Shown here: one piece after another, positions 27,631-36,113 of the stretch
How positions within the stretch are numbered: position 1 is the stretch's first letter
Layout of the letters: the number at the start of each line of letters is the position of its first letter
Source of the DNA: an uncultured Brevibacillus sp.
Lineage (GTDB): Bacteria > Bacillota > Bacilli > Brevibacillales > Brevibacillaceae
Direction of reading: 5' to 3'
DNA length: 64,000 nucleotides
NCBI RefSeq assembly: GCF_947502445.1
Contig: NZ_CANMZW010000002.1
Location: 310,001 to 374,000 of the forward strand
Made by a program: the position numbers and the translations under genes
The notes under the pieces: model-generated
Told to the model about the DNA's origin: nothing
What the model saw: only the letters and a program-made list of their open reading frames with translations
Database searches by the model: none

Positions 27631-28821
27631 CTACCGAACCATCATAGAGATGTTGCCCGCTGCGATAATGATGGTAATGGCTAGGAAGAACATCAGCCCG
27701 ACCGTTGCCAGCGCGGCGAATACGAACAACAGGCTTTTTCCAATCGTGCCAAGCGCACTAATAATTGGACTGTTCCCGAGAGGCTGCAGTACGGCAGAGG
27801 ATACGTTGTAGATCAGAGCCAGTACCAGAATTTTTAATGCCGGAAAAGCGCATAACGTGATTAAGATCAAAACGCCAGCTAAACCAACTGCATTTTTGAC
27901 GAGTAACGATGCATTCAACACGGTATCTGCCGCATCAGAAAACATTCGCCCAACAATCGGAATGAAGTTTCCGGTAATATATTTGGCTGTCCTGAGCGTT
28001 ACTCCGTCTGTTACTGCCGAGGTGGCTCCCTGAATCGAGATGACCGCGAGAAAAATAGTTAAAAAGGAACCGAGGACACCCATGGCAATGTTTCGCAGCA
28101 GTGTAGCGAGCTGTGTTACTTTATATCTTTCTGAGAACAGGCTGACGATGGAGAGCATCGCTGAGAGAAACAGTAACGGAAACACCACATACGAGATCAT
28201 CATCCCGCTGATGTTGATCATGAAAATGATGAGCGGGTGAAACATGGTCGCAGTCGCCAGATTGCCAACTGATGCGAGAAGCGCTATCACCAGAGGAATC
28301 ATGGCCAGCATGAAATCCGACATGTTCGCTATGGCGTCCTTGGCGTAAGTAATGGCAACGTGGAAGCTGTTGATAGCTAGAACCATTAAGACGAGATAAG
28401 CAATGGAATAGGCAACGGTCGAAACGGCATTTCGTTCAAAAGCATTTTGCATCGTTTCCAAAATCATGGCGAAAACGGTAATGATAATAATCGAGCTGAG
28501 CAATTTTCCATTCATCAAAATCTCATGAAAAATGAACTTGCCCATTCCTTTGAGCACACCTGCAATGCTGAATTCTCCCTGATTCATAAGCAGCTGAACA
28601 AAGCCTTCAGATTTGATGTCGGGCAAATAGCCTTTGTACTCTTTCTGAAGCTGCGTCCAGTATTGCTCTACTCTCTCTAGCTGCAAATGGCTTACCTGCT
28701 GCTGGACGATCTCGTTTATCGGGTCAGCAGTGGGCGTAGCAGAAGCGAATACACCTTCAATCGGTAAGAGCATTAGTAGGAACAAGACGAGGATCAACTT
28801 GCGTGTAAGCGCCACTGACAT
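27631..28821 (-). CDS. spoIIIAE: SpoIIIAE, polytopic membrane protein
   Basis: A 396-residue protein with a cleavable signal peptide (LILVLFLLMLLPIEGVFASA) and about seven membrane helices. It is a core membrane component of the SpoIIIA-SpoIIQ complex. Start ATG 28821 has AGGGGAGGTGG upstream; its start overlaps the spoIIIAD stop slightly less than the longer frame would suggest. Length and helix pattern are normal for the family. Confidence 0.93.
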   Translation of the reverse strand: MSVALTRKLILVLFLLMLLPIEGVFASATPTADPINEIVQQQVSHLQLERVEQYWTQLQKEYKGYLPDIKSEGFVQLLMNQGEFSIAGVLKGMGKFIFHEILMNGKLLSSIIIITVFAMILETMQNAFERNAVSTVAYSIAYLVLMVLAINSFHVAITYAKDAIANMSDFMLAMIPLVIALLASVGNLATATMFHPLIIFMINISGMMISYVVFPLLFLSAMLSIVSLFSERYKVTQLATLLRNIAMGVLGSFLTIFLAVISIQGATSAVTDGVTLRTAKYITGNFIPIVGRMFSDAADTVLNASLLVKNAVGLAGVLILITLCAFPALKILVLALIYNVSSAVLQPLGNSPIISALGTIGKSLLFVFAALATVGLMFFLAITIIIAAGNISMMVR

Positions 28822-28832
28822 CCCACCTCCCC

Positions 28833-29222
28833 TCACGCCGGCAACAAGTCGATGACTGTCTCAATGATGATTTGGATAATCGGCACGGCCATGACCAAAA
28901 TCAAGACCTTACCCGCCAGCTCAATCTTGGAGGCGATTGCCCCTTGTCCCGCGTCTCTGGTCATTTGTGCACCGAATTCAGCAATGTAAGCAATTCCGAT
29001 AATTTTTAAAATGGTTTCCAGGAACACCAGGTTCAAATCTGCCTGGACTGCCAGCCGTTCGAGAATTCGAATGACTTCAGCTATTTTGCCAACGAGAAAG
29101 TAAAAGATAATGACACCGCTGGCGATAGCCAAAAGGAAGGCGAACATCGGCTTCTGCTCTTTGATGACCAAAGCCAGAATCGTAGCCACCAGCCCAAGCC
29201 CGACGATTTGCACAATCTCCAT
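28833..29222 (-). CDS. spoIIIAD: SpoIIIAD, small membrane protein
   Basis: A 129-residue protein with about four membrane helices, opening MEIVQIVGLGLVATILALVI. The stretch IAYIAEFGAQMTRDAGQGAI is the conserved core of the family. It lies between spoIIIAC and spoIIIAE in the standard operon order. Biochemical role within the channel is not established. Confidence 0.93.
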   Translation of the reverse strand: MEIVQIVGLGLVATILALVIKEQKPMFAFLLAIASGVIIFYFLVGKIAEVIRILERLAVQADLNLVFLETILKIIGIAYIAEFGAQMTRDAGQGAIASKIELAGKVLILVMAVPIIQIIIETVIDLLPA

Positions 29223-29235
29223 CTGCAGCCCCTCC

Positions 29236-29439
29236 TCAGTTGAACAGGAAGACGCGTTTTACCTCGGTAAAAAGATCGCCGATGTAGTGCGACACCATAT
29301 ACAGGACGATAATGAACCCGACGAGTGTAGCCCAGTGCGCGATATCTTCCTTGCCCGCCTGCTTCAGGACCGTATGCAAGATGGCTGTGATGAATCCTAC
29401 CGCTCCGATCTGGAAAACAGGTGTCAAATCAAAATCCAC
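29236..29439 (-). CDS. spoIIIAC: SpoIIIAC, small membrane protein
   Basis: A 67-residue protein with two membrane helices. FQIGAVGFITAILHTVLKQAGK and the ending DLFTEVKRVFLF match the family, whose Bacillus member has 68 residues. The start is GTG 29439, 8 nt after AGGTGAGG; an upstream GTG at 29448 overlaps the ribosome site. It belongs to the spoIIIA operon. Confidence 0.92.
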   Translation of the reverse strand: MDFDLTPVFQIGAVGFITAILHTVLKQAGKEDIAHWATLVGFIIVLYMVSHYIGDLFTEVKRVFLFN

Positions 29440-29455
29440 TGTGAACACCTCACCT

Positions 29456-29974
29456 TTAGAACATCAGGATGACGACCAGCAGACCACCAAGGAAGCCAAG
29501 GCTCTTATACATTTTTTCGTACTTTTCCTGTTCGAAACGAGCTTCCTGGGCAAGTCCCTGAAGATGGGTTACAGCCAGGCGCAAATGCTTTTGCTGGTCT
29601 TCCCGATCAGATGAACCTAAAACCTGGCCCAAGCTTGTCAGCACATCTCGTTCTTGTTTTCGCAAGGCCGTATGCGTCCACAGCTTCCCCATCGCTTGCC
29701 TTAGAGCTTCCTCAGCGGATTGTGCCTTCTCGGTATTCAGTAGTTCCGCAGCAAAGAGAAACATTTTGCCGACATCCTCCGAAACACGTTGACCGACCTT
29801 TACGAATGCACGATTCAACGGAGTCAGACCATACACGATTTCGGTTTCAAGCATTTGCAGGGCAACCAGCAGCGCTCGCAGCTGAACGGGGCGATAAGCG
29901 TAATAGCGACCAATCTGCCAGCCGACCATAGATGCGGAAAAAAGGATCAGTACGGCTCCGATCAGCTTGATCAT
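29456..29974 (-). CDS. spoIIIAB: SpoIIIAB
   Basis: A 172-residue protein resembling a reduced type II secretion F protein, with an N-terminal helix (MIKLIGAVLILFSASMVGW), a central helical domain (LRALLVALQMLETEIVYGLTPL) and a C-terminal helix (SLGFLGGLLVVILMF). It is thought to work with the SpoIIIAA ATPase. Its start overlaps the spoIIIAA stop by 4 nt. Confidence 0.93.
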   Translation of the reverse strand: MIKLIGAVLILFSASMVGWQIGRYYAYRPVQLRALLVALQMLETEIVYGLTPLNRAFVKVGQRVSEDVGKMFLFAAELLNTEKAQSAEEALRQAMGKLWTHTALRKQERDVLTSLGQVLGSSDREDQQKHLRLAVTHLQGLAQEARFEQEKYEKMYKSLGFLGGLLVVILMF

Positions 29975-30924
29975 ACGACCTGCTCCTTTTTAAGCGGCTT
30001 CAGACCTTGATCGTAGATGGCCTGGATCGTACCGACCCCTTTTGTCCGACTGAGGACAATGTAGCGCGAAAAAGCACCCTGTCGGATCAGCTTTCCCAGC
30101 ATCGGTCTCTCGGCAACTTCCGCCACATCCGCTCCATGTGCAGAGCAGATGACAGATACACCCGCATGTATCGCTTCCCACACGGCATCACCGTCTTCGG
30201 GGCGGCCTATCTCGTCCACGATCAACACATCCGGAGACATGGAGCGAATCAGCATCATCATGCCTGCTGCTTTGGGACAAGCATCCAACACATCCGTGCG
30301 TGGACCGACATCTCGCTGCGGTACGCCTTGCAAGCAGCCAGCCAGCTCGGAACGCTCGTCCACAATCCCTACCTTCCGACTCGAAGACCACTCGCTGCCG
30401 TAACTGATGGACCTGGCCATGTCACGCAACAATGTGGTCTTTCCGCATTGAGGGGGGGAAATGAGTAGCGTGTTGAGCAATTTACCGTTCTCAAAGAGAA
30501 TCGGCATGACCTTTTGTGCCGCTCCTTTTTTCTCCCGAGCAATCCGAATATTGAAGCTGGTGACATCTCGGATTCCTTTTACCTCTCCCTTGTCCAGCAC
30601 CACTTTACCCGCGATTCCGATCCGGTGACCGCCAACAACAGTGATGTAGCCCCGTTTCAGCTCTTCTTCCAATGCGTACAAGGAGTGCTGGCTTACCTGG
30701 TTCAAGAGCTTGACTGACTGTTCCTCGGTGAATTCCCACCCTTGGCTCGCTATCGAAGTGAGCTGCCCAGAGGCTGTAACATAGCTGGACTGCTGACCAT
30801 ATCTGACTTCCAAGGGCTGATTTTGCCGAAGACGTATTTCTTCTAGCTGCTCTGTTACCGTGGGAGGAAGGGCTTGTAAAATCATCCGTATGCTTGCCGG
30901 CAAGATCGCCATGATCTCCTTCAC
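29971..30924 (-). CDS. spoIIIAA: SpoIIIAA, secretion-type ATPase
   Basis: A 317-residue cytosolic ATPase of the type II/IV secretion superfamily that drives the SpoIIIA channel. Walker A is SPPQCGKTT at 156-164, Walker B VLIVDEIGRPEDGDA, with a KH-like N-terminal region (LEEIRLRQNQPLEV). It heads the eight-gene spoIIIA operon AA-AH, all intact and closely spaced, so the whole operon is likely one sigma-E-driven transcript. Confidence 0.95.
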   Translation of the reverse strand: MKEIMAILPASIRMILQALPPTVTEQLEEIRLRQNQPLEVRYGQQSSYVTASGQLTSIASQGWEFTEEQSVKLLNQVSQHSLYALEEELKRGYITVVGGHRIGIAGKVVLDKGEVKGIRDVTSFNIRIAREKKGAAQKVMPILFENGKLLNTLLISPPQCGKTTLLRDMARSISYGSEWSSSRKVGIVDERSELAGCLQGVPQRDVGPRTDVLDACPKAAGMMMLIRSMSPDVLIVDEIGRPEDGDAVWEAIHAGVSVICSAHGADVAEVAERPMLGKLIRQGAFSRYIVLSRTKGVGTIQAIYDQGLKPLKKEQVV

Positions 30925-30998
30925 GGCTGGTACCCTCCTTTTCGGCTGAAGGATGCTTTTTTGCTCACCCAGCCTTTGTCCACATTGAACTTACCTCC

Positions 30999-31028
30999 AT
31001 CCTATGCAGAGATGGACGAGATTTATGC
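30999..31028 (-). promoter_or_regulatory. Possible sigma-E promoter of the spoIIIA operon
   Basis: Minus-strand GCATAAAT (31028-31021) is followed after 14 nt by CATAGGAT (31006-30999), an imperfect match to the sigma-E pattern (ATA box, then CATACAnT). It lies about 75 bp upstream of spoIIIAA, where a sigma-E promoter is expected. Match quality is moderate. Confidence 0.4.
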
Positions 31029-31059
31029 TAAAAAATACGCCAGTGGATTGCTTGTACCA

Positions 31060-31109
31060 AAAAACAAAAAAGCTTGCCCTCACATGTATTCATGCAAGTC
31101 GACAAGCTT
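31060..31109 (-). terminator. Terminator after the CD1247-like gene
   Basis: AAGCTTG (31109-31103 read as minus strand) pairs with CAAGCTT (31076-31070) and runs into TTTTTG. It isolates the spoIIIA promoter from upstream transcription. Confidence 0.75.
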
Positions 31110-31131
31110 ATATCTTCTGGCACCACTTGGT

Positions 31132-31623
31132 TTAAGTCGGATTAATCGGCTCTGTGTCCGCTCTACTATCATGTTGCTCGATGACGTAATGGGTATAGCC
31201 CTCGTCATCCTGCCCTTCGTGTAAAAAAATCATTTCATGACAGCTCGGGCAGGAAAACTCATACGTCGTTTCGAGATGATCATCGCCCGCTCCTTCATAT
31301 ACATACGCATCCTCATCATCGTCGAGATCGTAGTATGTCGCGTATTCGTCCTGCTCATCGTCGTCACAATCTCTTACCGTTTCATACAGCTGTTCGTCAT
31401 CATCAAACAAGTAAAGCTCGATGTCTTCTAAATCTTCGTCGAGAGCCTCTACGTAATCTTCCGCTTCTTCTACGCGAGTCTCCAGCTCATGAAACTGGGC
31501 AGTAACATCGTCGATGATATCGATCAGCTCAAGAATGATCTTGCCCTCAGAACTTTTTTCACTAATGTCCATTCCTTCTGCCAAACCACGTAAATAAGCA
31601 ATTCGATTGGCCAACGACTCCAT
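31132..31623 (-). CDS. Acidic zinc-knuckle protein, CD1247-N-type domain
   Basis: A 163-residue very acidic protein. Residues 1-65 (LANRIAYLRGLAEGMDI..GKIILELIDIIDDV) look like the N-terminal domain found in Clostridium and Paenibacillus CD1247-type proteins; residues about 60-115 are almost all Asp/Glu/Tyr; the end has CPSCHEMIFLHEG, half a zinc site. No enzymatic motif is seen. It lies between yqhV and spoIIIA, a conserved place in related genomes, which hints at a role near sporulation or envelope. Confidence 0.65.
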   Translation of the reverse strand: MESLANRIAYLRGLAEGMDISEKSSEGKIILELIDIIDDVTAQFHELETRVEEAEDYVEALDEDLEDIELYLFDDDEQLYETVRDCDDDEQDEYATYYDLDDDEDAYVYEGAGDDHLETTYEFSCPSCHEMIFLHEGQDDEGYTHYVIEQHDSRADTEPINPT

Positions 31624-31701
31624 TTTTCCACTCCCCCTATCTGGTTCCTGACACTATCTTTCCCAATAGTGAGCAGCGATACCAGTGGAAGGAATTGGAG
31701 A

Positions 31702-31965
31702 TTATTTTCGCACCCCAATCAAAATAAACGAAACACCAACCATGATCCACGCGATTTTGGCAAAGCTGATCCGATCTGACATCCCGAGCAGACCGATCGC
31801 CGTCGTCGTAATCAGGATAGCGGGTCCGACAACCGCCAATCCGGAATTGATCATGAGTGCCTTTTCCACCTGGTTTACCTTTAAAATGAGCAGAGCAGCC
31901 AATATTTCAATACTTCCAGACAAAATTCGCAGAGCAGCCATCCCCATAATTGCTTTTTCCCACAT
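31702..31965 (-). CDS. yqhV: YqhV family membrane protein (DUF2619)
   Basis: An 87-residue protein with three hydrophobic stretches (about 9-28, 38-60 and 68-83). The order yqhV then spoIIIAA matches Bacillus subtilis, and length and helix pattern fit YqhV. In Bacillus it is expressed in the mother cell; its function is unknown. Confidence 0.8.
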   Translation of the reverse strand: MWEKAIMGMAALRILSGSIEILAALLILKVNQVEKALMINSGLAVVGPAILITTTAIGLLGMSDRISFAKIAWIMVGVSFILIGVRK

Positions 31966-32108
31966 ACCGTCTCGTCCTCCCCTCGTTCCACTCTATGCCT
32001 GTACCAGACCATTTAAGCACTTTATGGGTAAACGCCTATGCTTTTCACTCCTGCACCCAGGAGGGCATACACTGAACCATACGCCTAGAAGAAATGAGGA
32101 AACTGCCA

Positions 32109-32930
32109 ATGCTAGACTGCGAGTATCCGTTTGTGCCCGCCAACTGGGCAAATCCGTCCGGGCTGACAAGGAGCAAACCTCGTACAAATGGAATGACAAT
32201 GGTCATAGACAAAGGACTCGGGAGTACGGCCTTTCGAGATTTACTAGAATTGGCCTCACCCTATATGGACATATACAAACTTGGCTTTGGCACGACTGCC
32301 CTGTACCCTCTAAACCTGCTGCAGCAAAAAATCACGCTGGCGAAACAACATGGACTCACCGTCATGCCAGGCGGAACTTTTTTCGAAATCGCCGTTCGAC
32401 GAACACCTGTAAAGGATTATATGGCACAGATTCACGCACTTGGCTTTAATGCTGTTGAAATTTCGGACGGAACCTATGCTCTGCCTGCATCGCAGCGCCG
32501 GGAGGCTATTCGGATAGGGGTAGAAACCGGACTTGTCGTCTATACCGAATTCGGTAAGAAAGCCGCGGACTACCGTGCAGAGCGTGACGAGCTCATCGAA
32601 ACTCTATTTGCCGATCTAGAGTCAGGTGCGAGCCACGTAATTGTTGAGGCCAGGGAAAGTGGAACTGTAGGTGTTTTTGATCCTGATGGCCAGGTGGACG
32701 AGAGCTTTATTCACGATATCGTCCATACGGTAAAAAGTCAGGCAGCTCGCCTCATCTGGGAAGCGCCCCAAAAGGAGCAGCAAGTGAGCCTGATTCGCTC
32801 CATCGGAAGTGACGTAAATTTGGGAAATATCGCCTACACGGACGTTTTGGCATTGGAAACACTCCGGCGTGGCTTGCGCAGCGATACAGCCCTCATTATG
32901 GAGGAGGGGAGGTCAGACCCGTGCGTATAG
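32109..32930 (+). CDS. comA: Phosphosulfolactate synthase ComA
   Basis: Adds sulfite to phosphoenolpyruvate to give 2-phospho-3-sulfolactate. The 273-residue TIM-barrel protein has MVIDKGLGSTAFRDLLELA, YKLGFGTTALYP, MPGGTFFEIAV and ISDGT motifs of the family. Start ATG 32109 lies 9 nt after GAGG; an earlier ATG at 32094 has a poorer site. It overlaps the next gene, comB, by 10 nt. The symbol is used in the sulfolactate sense and has nothing to do with competence. In Bacillus the homologues are yitD/yitC; 3-sulfolactate accumulates in spores. Confidence 0.88.
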   Translation: MLDCEYPFVPANWANPSGLTRSKPRTNGMTMVIDKGLGSTAFRDLLELASPYMDIYKLGFGTTALYPLNLLQQKITLAKQHGLTVMPGGTFFEIAVRRTPVKDYMAQIHALGFNAVEISDGTYALPASQRREAIRIGVETGLVVYTEFGKKAADYRAERDELIETLFADLESGASHVIVEARESGTVGVFDPDGQVDESFIHDIVHTVKSQAARLIWEAPQKEQQVSLIRSIGSDVNLGNIAYTDVLALETLRRGLRSDTALIMEEGRSDPCV

Positions 32931-33637
32931 AAGTGGTGCCTACCGTGGAGGAAATTCGTTTTGACCAAATCAGTAATCGTGTAGTGATCGTCATCGATGT
33001 TCTCCGTGCGTCCAGCACGATCGTGACAGCACTCGGGAACGGGTTTCTTTCCGTCATCCCCGTAGAGACGATTGGTCAAGCCAACTCCCTTCGCACACCT
33101 GACAGCGTCCTGGCTGGTGAACGGCACTGTCGAAAAATTCCCGAGTTTGACTGCAACAACTCTCCAACTGAAATTGCCACGCGAGCAAAGGGTGGAAGCC
33201 GCCTCATCCTGACGACCACGAACGGGACACGGGCTATCCAAAAGGCAGAACGAGCCTCTGCCCTGCTTATTGGCTGTTTTCTCAACGCCACGGCATGTAT
33301 CAAGCACGCGCTCACCCATCACCTCGATATCACGCTCTATTGTGCTGGTACACGCTCTGAATTTGCCTTGGAGGACGGTCTGGCGGCAGGGTTGATGCTT
33401 GTGCAGGCACAAAAGCTGAATGCTCATTTCCAGGTATGTGATCTGGGGGAAGCATTAAAAGCGAGCTACCTCCATCTCTCTGACAGGCTGGCAGCACAAC
33501 TGCTCCAAACCACAACTGGAAAACGGCTTGTACAGCACCACTTTGGGAGCGATCTGCATTTTTGCGCCAGGGTCGATCATTATAAGCTTGTCCCCTTCGT
33601 TAAGGAGAAACGAATACTCCCACACCTTGTCTCATAA
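32921..33637 (+). CDS. comB: 2-phosphosulfolactate phosphatase ComB
   Basis: Mg-dependent phosphatase that converts phosphosulfolactate to sulfolactate. The 238-residue protein has VVIVIDVLRASSTIVTAL, LAGERHCRKIPEFDCNNSP, LILTTTNGTRAI and YCAGTRSEFALEDGLAAG, the four hallmark blocks of ComB. Start is GTG 32921, 8 nt after GGAGG. With comA it forms a two-enzyme sulfolactate unit just beside the spoIIIA cluster; the third enzyme of coenzyme M routes is not present nearby. Confidence 0.9.
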   Translation: MRIEVVPTVEEIRFDQISNRVVIVIDVLRASSTIVTALGNGFLSVIPVETIGQANSLRTPDSVLAGERHCRKIPEFDCNNSPTEIATRAKGGSRLILTTTNGTRAIQKAERASALLIGCFLNATACIKHALTHHLDITLYCAGTRSEFALEDGLAAGLMLVQAQKLNAHFQVCDLGEALKASYLHLSDRLAAQLLQTTTGKRLVQHHFGSDLHFCARVDHYKLVPFVKEKRILPHLVS

Positions 33638-33670
33638 AGTGAAAGGAGAACAGGGACAGGGGTTTTGAAG

Positions 33671-34138
33671 ATGCCAATGATGTCTGGAGAAGTGATGCTC
33701 GTCATCCTTATCGTCATAGGGTTAATTGGCCGGTCACCGATTATTGCTACTGCCGCCAGTATCTTACTGGTACTGAAGCTGACGGCATTGGAACGATTTT
33801 TCCCGACAGTCGAGCGACGTGGCTTGGAGCTTGGTTTGCTTTTTTTAACCATTTCCGTCTTGGTCCCGTTTGCGAGTGAAAAGATCTCGTGGAAAGACGT
33901 CACCCCTCTTTTTACGACTGTCGTTGGCTTGACGGCTCTGGCAGGCGGAGCGATTGCCACCTGGATGAATGGAAAAGGTCTTGATTTGCTTCGGACCGAA
34001 CCGCATATGATTGTCGGCTTAGTCATTGGCTCGATTATTGGAATTGTGTTTTTTCGAGGCATCCCCGTCGGTCCGCTGATGGCCGCTGGGATCACGGCAT
34101 TTGTATTGAAGCTATGGGAATGGTTCGCCGGACGTTAA
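33671..34138 (+). CDS. DUF441 family membrane protein
   Basis: A 155-residue four-helix membrane protein of the DUF441 (YeaL/YtwI) family. Recognised from [37 protein letters not shown] and [18 protein letters not shown]. The start is an ATG among 33671-33680; the upstream TTG at 33665 is possible. It follows comB by 28 bp on the same strand and probably shares its transcript, ending at the terminator at 34176. Function unknown. Confidence 0.8.
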   Translation: MPMMSGEVMLVILIVIGLIGRSPIIATAASILLVLKLTALERFFPTVERRGLELGLLFLTISVLVPFASEKISWKDVTPLFTTVVGLTALAGGAIATWMNGKGLDLLRTEPHMIVGLVIGSIIGIVFFRGIPVGPLMAAGITAFVLKLWEWFAGR

Positions 34139-34175
34139 GTCCTGCTCACTTGCTCGGTGATCGTACACAAAACAC

Positions 34176-34208
34176 CCCCCTCCCTTGATTCACAGGAGGG
34201 GGATTTGT
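34176..34208 (+). terminator. Terminator of the comA-comB-DUF441 unit
   Basis: CCCCCTCC (34176-34183) pairs with GGAGGGGG (34195-34202), followed by ATTTGTCTTT. The T run is broken but the stem is strong. Confidence 0.75.
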
Positions 34209-34362
34209 CTTTCATTACCAGAGATCGCGCGCTGCCACTCCGAGGAAGAACTTCGCGTGTGAGCTGCTATTCATTTCTAAATTTTGTGATTTTAATCATT
34301 TTAGCATTGACTAAAATTATCGAAAATCAATAAGATTAGAAGAAGCATGTTTCGGCATCATC

Positions 34363-34485
34363 ATGGCGCTCCCTTTGATTGGCGAGGTATTTGAGCTCAG
34401 CCAGGTTGAACTGCTGACAATTGTAAGCGCTTATTTTCTAGAGTCCCCCTGGGCTATGGGCTTCTTTATAAAGGAGGTGAGGTAA
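34363..34485 (+). pseudogene. Possible MFS transporter remnant
   Basis: A 40-codon frame reads ALPLIGEVFELSQVELLTIVSAYFL, in pieces like the first helix-loop of DHA2-type MFS drug transporters (ALPxIxxxF...SxxELxWIVSAY). It then runs into EVR and a stop. The remaining gene is absent. Just upstream is TTGACT (34306) with an 18-nt spaced TAAGAT, which may be its old promoter or that of the serine hydrolase. Nothing else is seen in 34209-34558. Confidence 0.4.
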
Positions 34486-34558
34486 GAAATCTATTTTGAT
34501 AAAGAAGTTTATCATGATGTCTAATCTCAATCATCGCCAAATTGAAAGGATGATTCCC

Positions 34559-36016
34559 ATGAACAAGCAAAACTGGACCTCTGTTTACGAAGCGTACGCG
34601 AACAAGATCATTGACCCTAACGTAGTTCCCGGGGCGATTATTGCGCTTGCCAAGGATGGAGAGCAAATTTACGAGCAAACCTTCGGATACAGCAATGTCG
34701 AGCGCCAGCAAGAAATCACCTTAGACACCGTATTCGGCATCGGTTCCATCACCAAGTCATTCAGCTGCATTGCAATTATGCAATTGCAGGAAGCTGGCAA
34801 GCTGACCGTCACAGATCCCGTTGTCACTTACTTGCCTCAGTTCCGTTTCGCAGATGAAGCAGCCTCCAAGCAAATTGCCATCCATCACTTCATGAGCAAT
34901 TCAGCAGGAATTCCGCCGCTGGCATCCCTGTTCGGTGCGCTGCGACGGAGCATTGAGGAAGATCCTGATCATGCCCTATTTTTGCCGCCCTTTGATAAGA
35001 AGAGTATCCAGGAGCTCCCCTACATTGACACATACGATGATTTGCTCGCCTATCTTGCTGCCACAGATCTTGCACTTTTAGGAGAAGCCGGGACTCAGTT
35101 CAGCTATTCGAATGAAGCCTTCGGACTACTCGGCGCAATTATCGAGAAGGTTAGTGGAATACCCTATGAAGATTATGTGAAAAGCCACATCCTCGAGCCC
35201 GCCGGCATGACCAACACGGTGTTTTCCATCGCCGATTTACAGGAAAACGTGTCCGTTTCCACCCTCTATACCAAACGATTGACCGATGGCAAGCCTGAGC
35301 TGTTTGCTTCCCCTCATTGGTTGGATGCACCAGCACAACGCGCTGCCGGTTTCTTAAAATCAACTGCCCGTGATATGCTTCGCTATGCCGAAATTTTCCG
35401 AACAGGTGGCTGCGTCGGGGATGTGCGAATTCTCTCAGCAGCAAGCGTCGCACAGATGATGACGCCTCACATCGGGATTGATTCATTTATAAACTACGGC
35501 TATGGGCTGTTTATCACACCAGCTCCGCATCATCACGGAGGCTCTTTGGTTGAGCACTCTGGCGGAATAAAAGGGGTCTCGGCGCAAATGCACATCCTGC
35601 CTGAAGCTGGGATAACCGGAGTCGTCCTGATCAATGCAGACGGTGCCCTCCCCGTAAGAGGTCTGCTAGCAGCTGCACTCAATGCTCTGCAGGAGCGGCC
35701 CGTGGACACACCTGAGTTCCCCTACCCCGACTATGTGCCAGACTCAGCAGCAATGGCCGAATACATCGGTGATTATTCATCCGCCGAAGGGAGCAACGTC
35801 GCAGTCAGCTTAACAGGCGAGACACTCACCATTTCCATCAAGCTGGGAGAGATCGAAAGCGCTCTGCCACTCGTTCCTGTCGGCTCCGACCAATTCATAG
35901 CAAAGCTCGGCCCTGGCATGACTAATTCCGTGATCTTCTACCGTGACGAGAATAGTCGGGTCAACCGAATATTGTTCGGGTTCCGACAGCTCTCCAAAGC
36001 AGACAGAAAAAGCTAA
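34559..36016 (+). CDS. Serine hydrolase, beta-lactamase/PBP-like
   Basis: A 485-residue cytosolic or surface serine hydrolase of the class C beta-lactamase superfamily. The nucleophile motif SITK is at 63-66, YSN at 183-185 and HSG at 333-335, so the catalytic set is complete; a C-terminal lipocalin-like or accessory domain follows from about 405. No signal peptide is seen. Start ATG 34559 follows AAAGGA; the frame is open upstream to 34496. Substrates may be peptides, D-amino peptides or esters. A GbsR/MarR-type regulator gene follows on the same strand. Confidence 0.85.
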   Translation: MNKQNWTSVYEAYANKIIDPNVVPGAIIALAKDGEQIYEQTFGYSNVERQQEITLDTVFGIGSITKSFSCIAIMQLQEAGKLTVTDPVVTYLPQFRFADEAASKQIAIHHFMSNSAGIPPLASLFGALRRSIEEDPDHALFLPPFDKKSIQELPYIDTYDDLLAYLAATDLALLGEAGTQFSYSNEAFGLLGAIIEKVSGIPYEDYVKSHILEPAGMTNTVFSIADLQENVSVSTLYTKRLTDGKPELFASPHWLDAPAQRAAGFLKSTARDMLRYAEIFRTGGCVGDVRILSAASVAQMMTPHIGIDSFINYGYGLFITPAPHHHGGSLVEHSGGIKGVSAQMHILPEAGITGVVLINADGALPVRGLLAAALNALQERPVDTPEFPYPDYVPDSAAMAEYIGDYSSAEGSNVAVSLTGETLTISIKLGEIESALPLVPVGSDQFIAKLGPGMTNSVIFYRDENSRVNRILFGFRQLSKADRKS

Positions 36017-36065
36017 TGTTGCTATAATAAAAAAGGCTAGGCTCGTTTCAGAGGCGGGCCTAGCC
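36000..36065 (+). promoter_or_regulatory. Promoter and inverted repeat upstream of the GbsR-type gene
   Basis: CAGACA (36000-36005), 17 nt, then TATAAT (36023-36028) makes a sigma-A promoter inside the last codons of the serine hydrolase gene. Just after it GGCTAGGC (36035-36042) and GCCTAGCC (36058-36065) form an inverted repeat in the leader, with no plus-strand T run. It could be an operator for the regulator encoded downstream; on the opposite strand it looks like a terminator. Confidence 0.55.
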
Positions 36066-36113
36066 AAGTTACTTGAGAAACGTTGTGACGTTTTTCCAAA
36101 GGGAGTATTGGCG

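Noticed and set aside
32045..32073. Sigma-E promoter of comA
   Set aside because: CATACACT fits the -10 box, but the -35 place holds a CTCCTG/CAGGAG dyad rather than an ATA box; only mentioned.
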